In this document: in pieces, positions 1 to 8,479 of the stretch
Position numbering within the stretch: position 1 is the first letter of the stretch
Layout: the number at the start of each line of letters is the position of its first letter
DNA from: Arthrobacter methylotrophus
GTDB taxonomy: Bacteria; Actinomycetota; Actinomycetes; Actinomycetales; Micrococcaceae
Reading direction: 5' to 3'
DNA length: 64,000 nt
Assembly: GCF_039539965.1 (NCBI RefSeq)
Contig: NZ_BAABED010000001.1
Coordinates: 2,790,001-2,854,000 of the forward strand
Position numbers and translations under genes: made by a program
The notes under the pieces: generated by a model
Seen by the model: only the letters and a program-made list of their open reading frames with translations
The model's database searches: none
Told to the model about the DNA's origin: nothing

Positions 1-2492
1 CCCGGGATTTCGTGCTGGTAAACCCGGCCTGTCGGGCCCGGTAGGCCGGATTCGAACGGTGCATAGACGCGGCGGACGGCTTCCCAGTAGGGCTCCATCG
101 CACTGACGCTGGCCAAGCCGAGTCCGGTGTCGCGCGGGGTGTGCGCCAAGGCTGCCACAAGGGCCGACGCCGACGGCTGGCTCGTGGTGCCTGCCAGCGA
201 CGCAGACGCGACGTCGACGGCGTCCACGCCGGCTTCCACGGCTGCCAGGAGGGTGGCCAGCTGGCCGCCTGCAGTGTCGTGCGTGTGCAGGTGGACCGGA
301 AGGTCGAAGCGTTCACGCAGGGCACCGACGAGCTTGGCTGCGGCCGCCGGGCGAAGCAGACCAGCCATGTCCTTGATGGCGAGGATGTGTGCACCGGCGT
401 CGACGATCTTCTGGGCGAGGTCCAGGTAGTAGTCGAGGGTGTACAGGTTCTCGTTCGGATCCAGGAGATCGCCGGTGTAGCAAAGTGCGACTTCGGCCAC
501 GGCGGTGCCGGTAGCCCGCACTGCGCGGATAGCCGGGGCCATCTGGTTGACGTCGTTGAGGGCGTCGAAGATGCGGAAGATGTCGATGCCCGTCGCCGCA
601 GCCTCGTTGATGAATGCCTCGGTGACTTCTTCGGGGTACGGCGTGTACCCAACGGTGTTACGGCCACGAAGCAGCATCTGCAAGCAAACGTTGGGCAGCG
701 CCTTGCGGAGCGCAGCGAGTCGGTCCCAAGGGTCTTCGCCGAGGAAGCGCAGGGCCACGTCGTAGGTGGCACCGCCCCAGGCTTCTACCGACAGCAGTTG
801 AGGCATCAGCGCGGACACCGCAGGTCCGGCAGCGACGAGGTCGCGGGTACGGACACGGGTAGCAAGGAGCGACTGGTGTGCGTCGCGGAACGTGGTGTCC
901 GTGACCGCCACGGCAGTCTGCTCCCGCAGCGCTTTGGCAAATCCCTCCGGACCCAATTCCTGCAGCTTCTGGCGGGAACCGGGGGGTGCAACAATCCCGG
1001 AGACCGAAGGAAGCTTGGCTGCGGGGTCCGAATGGACTTTGAGTTCGCCATTGGGCTTGTTGACGGTGACATCGGCCAGCCAGGTCAGCAGCTTGGTTCC
1101 GCGGTCTGCGGACACGTGGGACTTCAACAGCTCGGGGCGCTTGTCGATGAAGTCGGTGGCCACGTTGCCGGCTATGAAGTCCGGATCGGCCAGGACAGCC
1201 TGGAGGAAGGGGATGTTGGTGGACACGCCGCGGATGCGGAACTCGGCCAAGCCACGCCGCGCGCGGGCCACGGCGGCCGGGTAATCGCGGCCGCGACAGG
1301 TCAGCTTGACCAGCATGGAGTCGAAGTGCGGGCTGATCTCGGCGCCTGAGTAGACCGTGCCGCCGTCGAGACGCACGCCAGCGCCACCAGCGGAACGGTA
1401 GCCGGTGATCCGTCCGACGTCGGGCCGGAAGCCGTTCGCGGGATCTTCGGTGGTGATGCGGCACTGCAGGGCAGCACCCTTGATGGACACCGACTCCTGG
1501 CTCAGGCCGAGGTCGGCGAGGGTCTCCCCCGACGCGATGCGCATCTGTGCCTGGACGAGGTCAACGTCCGTGATTTCCTCGGTCACCGTGTGCTCAACCT
1601 GGATGCGCGGGTTCATCTCGATGAAGACGTGCTGGCCGGCGCGTTCGCCCTCGGTGTCCACCAGGAACTCGACGGTGCCGGCGTTGACGTAGTTCAGGGC
1701 CTTTGCGAATGCCACAGCGTCACGGTAGAGGGCTTGGCGGATGGACTCATCCAGGTTGGGTGCCGGCGCGATTTCCACGACCTTCTGGTGGCGGCGCTGC
1801 AGGGAGCAATCGCGCTCGAAAAGGTGCATGACATTTCCCTCGGCATCAGCCAGGATCTGGACCTCGATGTGGCGAGGACGCAGCACTGCCTGTTCCAGGA
1901 ACATGGTGGGATCGCCGAACGCGGCGTCAGCCTCACGCATGGCCGACTGGAGGGCTTCAGGGAGGTCCTCGCGGGTCTCCACCCGGCGCATGCCGCGACC
2001 GCCACCACCAGCGACGGCCTTGGCGAAGATCGGGAATCCGACCTCGTCCGCGGCAGCGATCAGCTCATCGATGTCACGGGAAGGCGCGCTGGACTTCAGG
2101 ACCGGTACACCGGCCTTGCGTGCGGCCTCGAGTGCGGCGACCTTGTTGCCGGCGAGCTCCAGAACTTCCGCCGGTGGGCCAATAAACGTGATTCCTGCTG
2201 CTTTGGCCGCCCGGGCGAGGTCCGGGTTCTCGGACAGGAATCCATAGCCTGGGTAGATCGCGTCGGCGCCGGATTCTTTCGCGACACGGACGATCTCGGC
2301 CACGTCAAGGTAGGCGCGGACCGGATGACCCTCCTGGCCAATCAGGTAGGCCTCGTCAGCCTTCTGCCGGTGGATCGAATTGCGATCCTCATACGGGAAG
2401 ACCGCTACGGTCTTGGCGCCGAGTTCGTAGCCAGCGCGGAAGGCCCTGATCGCGATTTCGCCGCGATTAGCCACCAGAATCTTGGAAAACAT
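1..2492 (-). CDS. pyc: pyruvate carboxylase, N-terminal ~830 residues (cut by window edge)
   Basis: This is a biotin-dependent anaplerotic enzyme that makes oxaloacetate from pyruvate, bicarbonate and ATP. The start ATG at 2492 has a GGAGA ribosome site 5 nt upstream. The protein opens with FSKILVANRGEIA, the classic biotin carboxylase start. It then shows the glycine-rich ATP-grasp loop (KAVAGGGGRGMR, about residue 165) and EMNPRIQVEHTVTEE (about 290). The carboxyltransferase domain begins near DTTFRDAHQSLLATR (about 530), with the metal-site LHTHD near 737 and the carboxylated lysine of AIKDMAG at about 707. The rest of the carboxyltransferase domain, the allosteric linker and the C-terminal biotin carrier lie outside the window. 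The single-chain domain order separates it from acetyl-CoA carboxylase subunits. It is divergent from the ParA gene. Confidence 0.96.
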   Translation of the reverse strand, partial: MFSKILVANRGEIAIRAFRAGYELGAKTVAVFPYEDRNSIHRQKADEAYLIGQEGHPVRAYLDVAEIVRVAKESGADAIYPGYGFLSENPDLARAAKAAGITFIGPPAEVLELAGNKVAALEAARKAGVPVLKSSAPSRDIDELIAAADEVGFPIFAKAVAGGGGRGMRRVETREDLPEALQSAMREADAAFGDPTMFLEQAVLRPRHIEVQILADAEGNVMHLFERDCSLQRRHQKVVEIAPAPNLDESIRQALYRDAVAFAKALNYVNAGTVEFLVDTEGERAGQHVFIEMNPRIQVEHTVTEEITDVDLVQAQMRIASGETLADLGLSQESVSIKGAALQCRITTEDPANGFRPDVGRITGYRSAGGAGVRLDGGTVYSGAEISPHFDSMLVKLTCRGRDYPAAVARARRGLAEFRIRGVSTNIPFLQAVLADPDFIAGNVATDFIDKRPELLKSHVSADRGTKLLTWLADVTVNKPNGELKVHSDPAAKLPSVSGIVAPPGSRQKLQELGPEGFAKALREQTAVAVTDTTFRDAHQSLLATRVRTRDLVAAGPAVSALMPQLLSVEAWGGATYDVALRFLGEDPWDRLAALRKALPNVCLQMLLRGRNTVGYTPYPEEVTEAFINEAAATGIDIFRIFDALNDVNQMAPAIRAVRATGTAVAEVALCYTGDLLDPNENLYTLDYYLDLAQKIVDAGAHILAIKDMAGLLRPAAAAKLVGALRERFDLPVHLHTHDTAGGQLATLLAAVEAGVDAVDVASASLAGTTSQPSASALVAALAHTPRDTGLGLASVSAMEPYWEAVRRVYAPFESGLPGPTGRVYQHEIP

Positions 2493-2568
2493 GCTTCTCC
2501 TGCATCATTGCGGGTGTAACGGTCGGTGGTCACAGTGTGTAAGACCTCCATACCCAAACACAAATCTT

Positions 2569-2584
2569 TGTGGTGACAGTCACA
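2569..2584. promoter_or_regulatory. CRP/GlxR-like palindrome in the pyc-parA divergent region
   Basis: TGTGG-N6-TCACA differs by one base from the CRP/GlxR consensus TGTGA-N6-TCACA. It sits 77-92 bp upstream of the pyc start, and the overlapping CACAAA-TC-TTTGTG palindrome lies at 2559-2572. The whole 2493-2805 interval is otherwise non-coding, apart from a small GTTCCGGC/GCCGGAAC hairpin near 2740-2758. The regulator is inferred by motif only. Confidence 0.4.
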
Positions 2585-2805
2585 CGGGAATTCGTCACGA
2601 GCAGTGTAGCTTCGCCCACGATGCAGTTTCACGTGCTAGAAGGCTGCGAAGTAACAGACGTCCCAAGCGGTTCAGCGCTGATAAGACGGGAATCAGCGGC
2701 CGCGCACCATATGATGTTGAAGGGCGGCGGCAGAGCCCCGGTTCCGGCAACGCCGGAACACAAGCACCGCGACACGGCAACCGGCGTTAGGTTTTGGGTT
2801 TTCAA

Positions 2806-3624
2806 GTGCAAGTAGTCAGCATCAGCAGCCTCAAAGGCGGCGTGGGCAAGACATCCGTAACCACGGGGCTAGCCTCGGCCGCATTGGCCGCAGGCATCCC
2901 CACCCTCGTTGTGGACTTGGATCCCCATGCCGACGCCACCACGGCCCTCGGCGTCCAGGCCAGCGAGCAGCTGGACATTGGCCGGATGCTCAAGAATCCC
3001 CGCAAGGCCCGACTCTTGGAAAACGTGGTCAGCAGCGGCTGGGTTGAACAGGCACGCCGCAACGGCGGAGGCTCGGCCCTTGATGTCGCGGTTGGATCCG
3101 CGTACACGGGAATCTATGATCGGCCGGACCTCGGGCGGCGAGATCTCCGCCGCCTCAGTTCCGTCCTTGCCCCGGCCGAAAAGTATGAGCTGGTGCTCGT
3201 CGATTGTCCGCCATCCCTCAACGGATTGACCCGCATGGCCTGGAGCGCGAGTGACCGCGTTGTACTTGTTGCCGAGCCTGGTCTCTTCTCGGTAGCCGGC
3301 ACGGAACGCACGATGCGCGCCATCCAACTTTTCCGTCAGGAGTTCGCTCCCCAACTGGCCCCCGCAGGCATTGTGGCCAACCGGGTCCGCCCGGCCTCCG
3401 CCGAGCACACCTTCCGGCTCGCCGAGATGGAATCGATGTTCGGCGAACTCTTGCTGGCCCCGCATATCCCGGAGCAGGCGAACTGGCAGCAAATCCAGGG
3501 TGCCGCGCATGCTGTGCATCACTGGCCTGGCGATTCTGCCAAGAACACTGCCAAGCTGTTCGACTCCCTATTGGAGAACATGCTGTCCTCACGCAACGGC
3601 ACGCAGGAACACGGCCAACGCTGA
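2806..3624 (+). CDS. ParA/MinD-family ATPase, orphan
   Basis: This is a Walker-type cytomotive ATPase of about 272 residues. It opens with a deviant Walker A box, SSLKGGVGKTSVTTGLA, in the first 20 residues, followed by VVDLDPHADATTALG (Walker A') and LVLVDCPPSLNGLTR (Walker B). These are the hallmarks of ParA/Soj partition ATPases. GTG at 2806 gives the usual start directly before the first beta strand; an upstream in-frame TTG at 2794 is possible, and neither has a good ribosome site. No ParB follows. It is divergent from pyc and convergent with the MerR gene. Its cargo or role is unknown; a separate parA lies beside scpA at 32225-33154. Confidence 0.85.
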   Translation: MQVVSISSLKGGVGKTSVTTGLASAALAAGIPTLVVDLDPHADATTALGVQASEQLDIGRMLKNPRKARLLENVVSSGWVEQARRNGGGSALDVAVGSAYTGIYDRPDLGRRDLRRLSSVLAPAEKYELVLVDCPPSLNGLTRMAWSASDRVVLVAEPGLFSVAGTERTMRAIQLFRQEFAPQLAPAGIVANRVRPASAEHTFRLAEMESMFGELLLAPHIPEQANWQQIQGAAHAVHHWPGDSAKNTAKLFDSLLENMLSSRNGTQEHGQR

Positions 3625-3663
3625 GCGACGCGGGGATCTGCTCGGCAAGAAGCTCACTTCGAT

Positions 3664-3711
3664 AACAGCGATGAAGCCGCTTTCCTGTTGGAAGGCGACT
3701 TCATCGCTGTT
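3664..3711. terminator. bidirectional terminator-type hairpin between convergent genes
   Basis: Perfect 13-bp arms (AACAGCGATGAAG and its complement) with a 22-nt loop lie between the stop codons of the ParA gene and the leftward MerR gene. Confidence 0.7.
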
Positions 3712-3742
3712 CTCACGGTCCTGCGAAGGATCCGACGGCGGC

Positions 3743-4336
3743 TCAGCCCGTGCGGCGCGCGGACCGCCGCTTGCTCAATTCGTCGTCGGGAAAGGACTGT
3801 TCTGCGGCGTGCTCGCTCGGGAGCGCAGCAAGGCTCCCCTCGACTTCGCGCCACACGCGGCCTACTGCGATACCGAACACCCCTTGGCCACCCTGGACCA
3901 GGTCGATGACTTCATCTGCGGACGTACACTCATAGACACTCGCGCCATCGCTCATGAGCGTGATTTGGGCGAGGTCTTCCACTCCGTGTTCGCGCAAATG
4001 CTCCACGGCCGTGCGGATCTGCTGGAGGGACACGCCTGTGTCCAGAAGGCGCTTGACGACTTTGAGAACAAGAATGTCCCGGAAACCATAGAGCCTCTGC
4101 GATCCAGAACCAGCAGCTCCCCGTACAGCGGGTTCCACAAGTCCCGTGCGTGCCCAGTAGTCAAGTTGGCGGTAGGTGATACCCGCCGCTTTGCACGCAG
4201 TGGGACCACGGTAGCCGGCATCTTCATCCAAGACCGGAAGGTCCTCGGTGAAAAGCAGACCCTGAGCACCGCTTGCGGGTACAGCAATGCCTACCGAGGC
4301 CTGCTTTAGCTCGCCTGCTTCGCCTTTGGGACTCAC
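3743..4336 (-). CDS. MerR-family transcriptional regulator (Rv1830-type)
   Basis: This is a DNA-binding regulator of about 197 residues. The MerR helix-turn-helix is visible at about residues 48-115: GPTACKAAGITYRQLDYWARTGLVEP, then the wing region SQRLYGFRDILVLKVVKRLLDTGVSLQQIRTA. I chose GTG at 4336 because AAGGAGGG lies 4 nt upstream, although the frame stays open to 4390. The C-terminus is basic (SKRRSARR). It is the last gene of the gcvH-garA-merR-nuclease-merR order known from M. tuberculosis Rv1826-Rv1830. A 240-bp gap separates it from the nuclease gene, so it probably has its own promoter. The effector is unknown, and there is no cysteine cluster suggesting metal sensing. Confidence 0.9.
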   Translation of the reverse strand: MSPKGEAGELKQASVGIAVPASGAQGLLFTEDLPVLDEDAGYRGPTACKAAGITYRQLDYWARTGLVEPAVRGAAGSGSQRLYGFRDILVLKVVKRLLDTGVSLQQIRTAVEHLREHGVEDLAQITLMSDGASVYECTSADEVIDLVQGGQGVFGIAVGRVWREVEGSLAALPSEHAAEQSFPDDELSKRRSARRTG

Positions 4337-4576
4337 GTGACCCTCCTTGTCAGAAGTTCCCTTGGGGATGGTGCATACGGCGGCCAACACGAAGGGAAAA
4401 TGCAGTCGTGTAATTTCAGCGCGTCCGCACCTTTCAGTGTGACTTGCGCGGGCCCTGTACGCAACGGGAACTTGATACCTTCGACGTTAGGCGTGCCGGG
4501 GCCTCAGGTCAAAGACGTCCGGCCCTTTTCGGATCGTGTCGAAACTTTCACCCTCACCTTTAACCTTAGGCGGCGT

Positions 4577-5083
4577 TCAGCCTTCGAAGTCCTCGGGTTC
4601 CACGTCGTCCAGGAACTCCCGGAAGCGGCGCAATTCCCGTTCTTCGTCGACCTCGGGACCAGGCTCGGTATCTTCGCCTTCGTCATGTTCGGTGATTCGA
4701 ACGCCGGCCTCATCCATCACTGCGTCGGCACACCAGATGCGGCATTTCGCCCGCAACGCAAGGGCCAACGCGTCCGAGGCACGGGAACTGACCACTGTGC
4801 CGTTGTCGAACTGGAGCTGGCCATAGAAGATGTTGTCCTCAACCGCCACGATGTTGACACTGATGATCGTGTGGCCCAAGGCCTCGACGACGTCGATCAT
4901 CAGGTCGTGGGTCATGGGCCGGGGCGGAACCACACCTTGCTGGGCCAGGGCGATGGCACTGGCTTCGGGCGTACCGATCCAGATGGGAACATGGCGCTCC
5001 CCGTGCATCTCACGCAGGAGAACCAGCGGCTGGTTTGAAGGCAGTTCAATCCGCACGCCAACAATCTCGACCTCAATCATCAT
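4577..5083 (-). CDS. bifunctional nuclease (BFN/DUF151) family protein
   Basis: This 168-residue protein has the BFN-domain signature: MMIEVEIVGVRIELPSNQPLVLLRE at the N-terminus, VPIWIGTPEASAIALAQQG, then ALALRAKCRIWCADAVMDEAGV. The C-terminus is strongly acidic (EHDEGEDTEPGPEVDEERE). Plant and Thermotoga homologues are described with nuclease activity, but the function in actinobacteria is not settled. ATG at 5083 overlaps the TGA of the upstream MerR gene (ATGA), so the two are translationally coupled. It corresponds to Rv1829 by position and sequence type. Confidence 0.88.
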   Translation of the reverse strand: MMIEVEIVGVRIELPSNQPLVLLREMHGERHVPIWIGTPEASAIALAQQGVVPPRPMTHDLMIDVVEALGHTIISVNIVAVEDNIFYGQLQFDNGTVVSSRASDALALALRAKCRIWCADAVMDEAGVRITEHDEGEDTEPGPEVDEERELRRFREFLDDVEPEDFEG

Positions 5084-5802
5084 GCGTCCATACGAGAGAT
5101 TCGGTCCTGCACCAAAGCTCGGTGCAGGCTGAGGCAAAGCTCGCTGATTTCCCGGGCAGCCTCGGCAGCCCGGGACTGGGATGCCGCGTCCTTTCGGGAG
5201 GTCAGCGGCGCGACAACCCGCTCCACCAGACCGAATTCGCGTTCGGCCGCAGCCTGGAACGGACGGAGGTGCCGCGGCTCGAGCCCGTGGCTTTCAAGTT
5301 GCACGCATGCACGCGCCACTTGCAGGGCGTGTTCATCGAATTTTCCGTTGACGTGACTGATGAGCCCGAAGCTGAGAAGGGACTGCACTAGGCGAACACT
5401 GGCTCCGGATTCCGCCCGGAGCTGTTCCTCGGTCAGAGCGCGCGTATGCCCCTGCAACTCAGCGGCCAATTCATCCGAGACAATGCGGGGGGAAACCGAT
5501 ACTCCCGGAGGGAGGTTTTCGGGACGTTCGCCGCGGTCGATCGCGTCCAAATAGTCTTTGATGACTTTGAGGGGCAAATACTGGTCACGCTGAAGGGCCA
5601 ACACGAAGCGCAAACGCTCAACGTCACTTTCGGCGTACTGCCGGTATCCCGCAGGGGTGCGCTTGGGATTGATCAGTCCCTTTTCCTCAAGAAAACGGAT
5701 CTTGGACGCCGTCATGGTGGGAAAATCGTCGCTGAGTTGAGCGAGGACCTCTCCAATGTTGAGGACCTGCGGTCCGCGCCGTTCCGGCTGGGCCATTGCC
5801 AC
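5080..5802 (-). CDS. MerR-family transcriptional regulator (Rv1828-type)
   Basis: This is a 240-residue DNA-binding protein. The MerR motif spans about residues 15-85: LNIGEVLAQLSDDFPTMTASKIRFLEEKGLI, GYRQYAESDVERLRFVLALQRD, LPLKVIKDYLDAI. A long helical C-terminal region holds no evident metal ligands. The GTG at 5802 is followed by an in-frame ATG at 5796; both lie within 15-20 bp of the FHA stop codon, which implies coupling. It overlaps the nuclease gene by 4 bp. M. tuberculosis Rv1828 is in the same place between garA and the nuclease gene. Confidence 0.9.
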   Translation of the reverse strand: MAMAQPERRGPQVLNIGEVLAQLSDDFPTMTASKIRFLEEKGLINPKRTPAGYRQYAESDVERLRFVLALQRDQYLPLKVIKDYLDAIDRGERPENLPPGVSVSPRIVSDELAAELQGHTRALTEEQLRAESGASVRLVQSLLSFGLISHVNGKFDEHALQVARACVQLESHGLEPRHLRPFQAAAEREFGLVERVVAPLTSRKDAASQSRAAEAAREISELCLSLHRALVQDRISRMDA

Positions 5803-5816
5803 AGGCGTACCCGGTA

Positions 5817-6296
5817 TCAGTCCTGCCCTGCTGCGCGGGCAGGACTCAAGTAGTAGGTGAGACGGAACTTTCCGATTTGGACCTCGCTGCCGTTCTTGAG
5901 CAGTACGTTGTCCACCCGGTCCTGGTTGACATAGGTGCCGTTGAGGCTTCCCGTGTCCACCACTTCGAAGCCCTCGGGCGTGCGTACGAATTGCACATGC
6001 TTACGCGAAACCGTCACGTCGTCCAGAAAGATATCCGCATCCGGGTGACGCCCGGCCGTGGTGGTATCCGAGTCCAGGAGGAACCGCGCGCCGGCGTTGG
6101 GGCCGGTGTGCGCAATCAGCAACGCCGAACCCGGAGGCAATGCCTGCACAGCGGCGCGCTCTTCCGGCGCCAGCGGCGGGCGAACATCCGGCTCATGGTG
6201 GCGCACCGGCGTGAGCTGGATGGAGGTGGTCTCCGACGTTGGCCGTTCTACAGCACCGTGCTCGTCCCGGGCGTGGTTCCGTTTGCCGCCAACCAT
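5817..6296 (-). CDS. garA: GarA/OdhI-type FHA regulator of 2-oxoglutarate metabolism
   Basis: This 159-residue protein has a flexible N-terminus carrying ETTS (Thr23/Thr24), the phosphorylation motif of mycobacterial GarA and corynebacterial OdhI. The C-terminal forkhead-associated domain shows AGRHPDADIFLDDVTVSRKH and TGSLNGTYVN. In the known family the unphosphorylated FHA protein inhibits 2-oxoglutarate dehydrogenase (and in mycobacteria acts on glutamate enzymes), while Ser/Thr kinases such as PknG/PknB release it. The start at 6296 is chosen for GAGGAGGA 5 nt upstream. It lies between gcvH and the MerR gene, as in M. tuberculosis Rv1827. Regulation by kinase is inferred from the retained ETTS motif. 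Confidence 0.92.
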   Translation of the reverse strand: MVGGKRNHARDEHGAVERPTSETTSIQLTPVRHHEPDVRPPLAPEERAAVQALPPGSALLIAHTGPNAGARFLLDSDTTTAGRHPDADIFLDDVTVSRKHVQFVRTPEGFEVVDTGSLNGTYVNQDRVDNVLLKNGSEVQIGKFRLTYYLSPARAAGQD

Positions 6297-6438
6297 GGAA
6301 GTCCTCCTCATCCGCCGGCAGCCGTTGTCAACTGCCGGTTACGCATCTACCCGGTTCCGCCGGGCCCAAACGGGTCGCTGGCCCGCCGCCGTCGCTCCCC
6401 TGCTTCGGGGAGGGCCAACCGGGCGGACCAGATACCTT

Positions 6439-6825
6439 TTAGCCTACCTGTTGTTCGTACTCTGATGCACTGAGGAGCGTTTCGATGGCGTCGGCTTCCG
6501 ACAGCTTGACTTCGAACAGCCAACCCTCACCGTAGGGGTCCGAGTTGATGAGGGCAGAATCGGTGTCGAGGGCCTCGTTGCGGGAGACAATTTCGCCGCT
6601 GACCGGGGCATAGATGTCGCTCACGCTCTTGGTGGACTCAACTTCACCCACGACGTCGTTGCCCTTGACGGTAGTGCCGGGCTCGGGCAACTGGGCATAG
6701 ACCACATCACCGAGCGCGTCCTGGGCGAAGTCCGTGATGCCGACGCGCACAACGCCCTCTGCATCCGGGGCGCTGACCCATTCATGTTCGGCGGTGTAGG
6801 AAAGCTCGGCAGGAATGTTGCTCAT
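6439..6825 (-). CDS. gcvH: glycine cleavage system H protein
   Basis: GcvH is the lipoyl-carrying shuttle protein of the glycine cleavage complex. The 128-residue length is typical. The lipoylation loop GEVESTKSVSDIYAPVSG puts the modified lysine at Lys66, and AEHEW near residue 13 and GDVVYAQLPEPG complete the family pattern. ATG at 6825 overlaps the TGA of a 26-codon ORF (ATGA) and also has its own AAAGG upstream. No gcvP or gcvT is adjacent; this lone-gcvH arrangement next to garA is the one known from mycobacteria. Confidence 0.96.
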   Translation of the reverse strand: MSNIPAELSYTAEHEWVSAPDAEGVVRVGITDFAQDALGDVVYAQLPEPGTTVKGNDVVGEVESTKSVSDIYAPVSGEIVSRNEALDTDSALINSDPYGEGWLFEVKLSEADAIETLLSASEYEQQVG

Positions 6826-6902
6826 GAGTCGCCTTTCATCGGTACGTTACGGACCACGACGGCAGGCCGGGCTTCCGGCCACCGCTGAAAGTATAAGCAC
6901 AT
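6822..6902 (-). CDS. possible 26-codon leader ORF coupled to gcvH
   Basis: ATG at 6902 follows an unusually strong ribosome site (GGGGAGGAGGG, 6907-6917) by 4 nt. The ORF starts MCLYFQRWPEARP and ends with TGA overlapping the gcvH ATG by 4 bp. The strong ribosome site and exact coupling argue that it is translated. The peptide has one Cys and no run of a single amino acid of the sort expected in classic attenuators. The rest of the gap from 6903 to 7188 holds no gene I can support, and I see no glycine-riboswitch core there. Confidence 0.45.
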   Translation of the reverse strand: MCLYFQRWPEARPAVVVRNVPMKGDS

Positions 6903-7188
6903 CAAGCCCTCCTCCCCACAGGTCTCGGGGATGATTGGGTCGATACCGATCCGCACAGTCCTGCAACGCCGTCGAAGGAGCGCGATCATGCCGGAAACTG
7001 CCTGAAATCGCTGCCCTGAGCGACTACCTGGACGATCGGCTGTCCGGCGCAAAGCGTGTAGCGACGAAATCCTCCACGCGACGAAGCTATCTCCTGTCGC
7101 CGTCGGCTCCTCGCTGGACCTGCCGGCAAGAAGCCTGGCGCTATCCATTGAAAACCGCAGTGCTGCCGTGGGCTTTCTTGTGTTTCGC

Positions 7189-8412
7189 TTAGGCGAGCGG
7201 CACATCCTCCGGCTCGCGCACGACGTCGGGGGCTGCTTGCGGTGCGGAAGCAGACTGAGCTGCTCTCCCCCGCCGGGCCGCTGCCGCGGCGGCGATCATG
7301 ACGATCAGGGCCGCTGCGGTGATGGCGGCCCCGGCCCAGATCGGTGAGGTATAGCCCAGACCCAGGGTGATGGTGACGCCGCCCAGCCAGGCGCCGAGGG
7401 CGTTGCCCAAGTTGAAGGCGCCGATATTCGCGCCGGAGGCGAGGGTGGGCGCGGTGGTGGCAAAGTGCATGACGCGCATCTGCAGACCCGGCACGGTAGC
7501 GAAGCCGAAGCCGCCCATAAGCGCTAGCGAGAACAGGGTGGCCACCGGGCTGACGGCGGTGAGTGCGAAGCATACGAGCACCAGTACCAGGCCCGCGAGG
7601 ATGACCACGAGGGTTTTGTCGATGGATTTGTCGGCCGCTTTGCCGCCGGCGATGTTGCCGACGAACAGCCCGGCGCCAAACAGGACGAGGAGCCACGGGA
7701 CGGCATGGGGATCGAATCCGGAGACGTCGGTCAGGGTGAAGGCGATGTAGGTAAAGGCTCCGAACATGCCGCCAAAGCCGAGAATCGTGACGATGATGGA
7801 CAGCCACACCTGACCGGAGGCGAAAGCGCCAAGCTCGCCGCGGAGGCTGCTGGCGACGGCGCCCTCCTTGGTGCGCGGGACCATGAGGGCGATGCCGATG
7901 AGGGCGGCAACGCCGATGAAGGTAATGGCCCAGAAGGTGGACCGCCAGCCGAGGTTCTGGCCAAGGAAGGTTCCGAAAGGCACGCCCAGCACGTTGGCGG
8001 CAGTGAGGCCCGTAAACATGATGGCAATCGCTCCGGCCTTTTTGTGGGCCGGGACCAGGCTGGCCGCGACCACTGAGCCGATACCGAAGAAAGCTCCGTG
8101 GCAGAGGGCCGCGACAACGCGCCCAACCAGCATGGCCGGGTAGCTGTCCGCAATGGCGGAGAGGAAGTTTCCCGCGATGAACAGGACGAGGAGTCCGATC
8201 AGCACAGGCTTGCGAGGCAAGCGAGTGACGGCCGCTGTCACCAGGAGGGCCCCGACAACGACGCTCAGCGCGTAGCCGGTGATGAACCAGCCGGCGGCTG
8301 CTTCGCTGACTCCGAAGTCGGCGGCAATCTCGGGCAAGAGGCCCATGATGACGAACTCGGTCAGGCCAATGCCGAATCCACCGAGGGCAAGGGCGATCAA
8401 CCCTGCGGGCAT
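7189..8412 (-). CDS. MFS drug/sugar efflux transporter (DHA1, AraJ/YdhP-like)
   Basis: This 407-residue inner-membrane transporter has about 12 hydrophobic segments. It opens MPAGLIALALGGFGIGLTEFVIMGLLPEIA, the usual start of the arabinose-efflux/DHA1 branch, with GWFITGYALSVVVGALL and the motif-A-like loop TRLPRKPVLIG between helices 2 and 3. ATG at 8412 has AAGGAG 7 nt upstream; upstream in-frame starts would run into the operator region. It is divergent from a MarR-type gene across shared operator-like repeats, so it is probably MarR-repressed. The substrate cannot be read from the sequence. Confidence 0.9.
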   Translation of the reverse strand: MPAGLIALALGGFGIGLTEFVIMGLLPEIAADFGVSEAAAGWFITGYALSVVVGALLVTAAVTRLPRKPVLIGLLVLFIAGNFLSAIADSYPAMLVGRVVAALCHGAFFGIGSVVAASLVPAHKKAGAIAIMFTGLTAANVLGVPFGTFLGQNLGWRSTFWAITFIGVAALIGIALMVPRTKEGAVASSLRGELGAFASGQVWLSIIVTILGFGGMFGAFTYIAFTLTDVSGFDPHAVPWLLVLFGAGLFVGNIAGGKAADKSIDKTLVVILAGLVLVLVCFALTAVSPVATLFSLALMGGFGFATVPGLQMRVMHFATTAPTLASGANIGAFNLGNALGAWLGGVTITLGLGYTSPIWAGAAITAAALIVMIAAAAAARRGRAAQSASAPQAAPDVVREPEDVPLA

Positions 8413-8479
8413 GTTGTGCTCCTTTGTGGGGATGGATTCCCGTAAGACTGGAAGTGCGCCGCCGAGAACCATAGAATAT

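Noticed and set aside
141..2519. Several plus-strand ORFs opposite pyc
   Set aside because: Shadow frames of the high-G+C pyc gene, without ribosome sites or recognisable domains.
6903..7188. Possible glycine riboswitch upstream of gcvH
   Set aside because: I looked for the conserved aptamer cores and did not find a convincing match.
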